A DNA stretch of 5,348 bases from Actinomycetota bacterium (GTDB taxonomy: Bacteria; Actinomycetota; Thermoleophilia; Solirubrobacterales; Solirubrobacteraceae). Below the pieces are notes generated by a model. That model did not search any database and was not told where the DNA came from. It worked only from the letters and a program-made list of their open reading frames with translations. The position numbers were made by a program, and so were the translations under genes. The DNA lies in NCBI GenBank assembly GCA_019348575.1, contig JAHWJE010000146.1, forward strand, positions 1 to 5,348, written 5' to 3'. Shown here piece by piece: positions 5,281-5,348 of this stretch (position 1 is its first letter; each line of letters opens with the position of its first letter).

Positions 5281-5348
5281 CCCGCATGGTCGCGCTGCCC
5301 CTCAGCGTCGACGTCGGCAACGGCGCGATCAGCGGCCTGGCCGATCTG
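5268..5348 (+). CDS. Start of a glycerol-1-phosphate dehydrogenase / iron-containing alcohol dehydrogenase-like gene (cut by window end)
   Basis: Twenty-seven codons are visible, beginning MPVLARMVALPLSVDVG and then NGAISGLADL. The pattern 'small hydrophobic-Pro-hydrophobic, then VDVGNGAI..L..L' is the usual N-terminus of the glycerol-1-phosphate dehydrogenase (EgsA/AraM) and iron-containing alcohol dehydrogenase group, where it leads into the NAD-binding domain. That enzyme reduces dihydroxyacetone phosphate to sn-glycerol-1-phosphate. No catalytic or metal-binding residues lie in the window, so the call rests on a short stretch and on context: a nucleotidyltransferase and a CDP-alcohol transferase directly upstream. 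A 3-dehydroquinate-synthase-like relative is the main alternative. The start lies within the upstream gene (13-base overlap), implying coupled translation. Confidence 0.55.
   Translation, partial: MPVLARMVALPLSVDVGNGAISGLADL

Overview
The window looks like a stretch of a very GC-rich (above 70% by eye) actinobacterial genome. Codon use, the cysS and flippase wording, and the CDP-alcohol transferase family resemble Actinomycetota; class Thermoleophilia (Solirubrobacterales-like) is my best guess, made from memory of related proteins and not from a search.

Left part (1 to about 873, minus strand). This is a mosaic of three unrelated gene pieces in one uninterrupted reading frame. Reading leftward from about 873 they are: an internal piece of cysteinyl-tRNA synthetase, a short AT-richer seam, the C-terminal part of a polysaccharide (Wzx/MOP-type) flippase, and, from about 252 to the window edge, the part of an MmeI-like (type IIL/BREX PglX-like) DNA methyltransferase that lies just before its SAM-binding motif. 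None of the pieces is a whole gene. The seam carries a strong ribosome binding site and a GTG (663), so a chimeric protein could be made. The patchwork may be natural recombination debris or a chimeric assembly.

Right part (about 850 to 5348, plus strand). This is a tightly packed operon with four complete or nearly complete genes and the start of a fifth. In order: a GT4 glycosyltransferase that has lost its N-terminus at the mosaic border; a CDP-alcohol phosphatidyltransferase with a degenerate nucleotidyltransferase-like N-terminal region; a multi-pass membrane protein of the DUF5941 type, separated from the transferase only by an in-frame TGA; a complete sugar/alcohol-phosphate nucleotidyltransferase; and the first 27 codons of what looks like a glycerol-1-phosphate dehydrogenase / iron-containing alcohol dehydrogenase. 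The first two genes are 31 bases apart and the later ones abut or overlap.

How the right part may work (inference). The dehydrogenase would make a polyol phosphate (possibly sn-glycerol-1-phosphate), the nucleotidyltransferase would activate it as a CDP- (or other NDP-) alcohol, and the membrane transferase would pass the phospho-alcohol to a lipid or glycan acceptor, with the glycosyltransferase adding sugar. That would give a phosphoglycolipid or teichoic-acid-like surface polymer. No RNA genes, CRISPR arrays, insertion sequences or clear terminators were seen.
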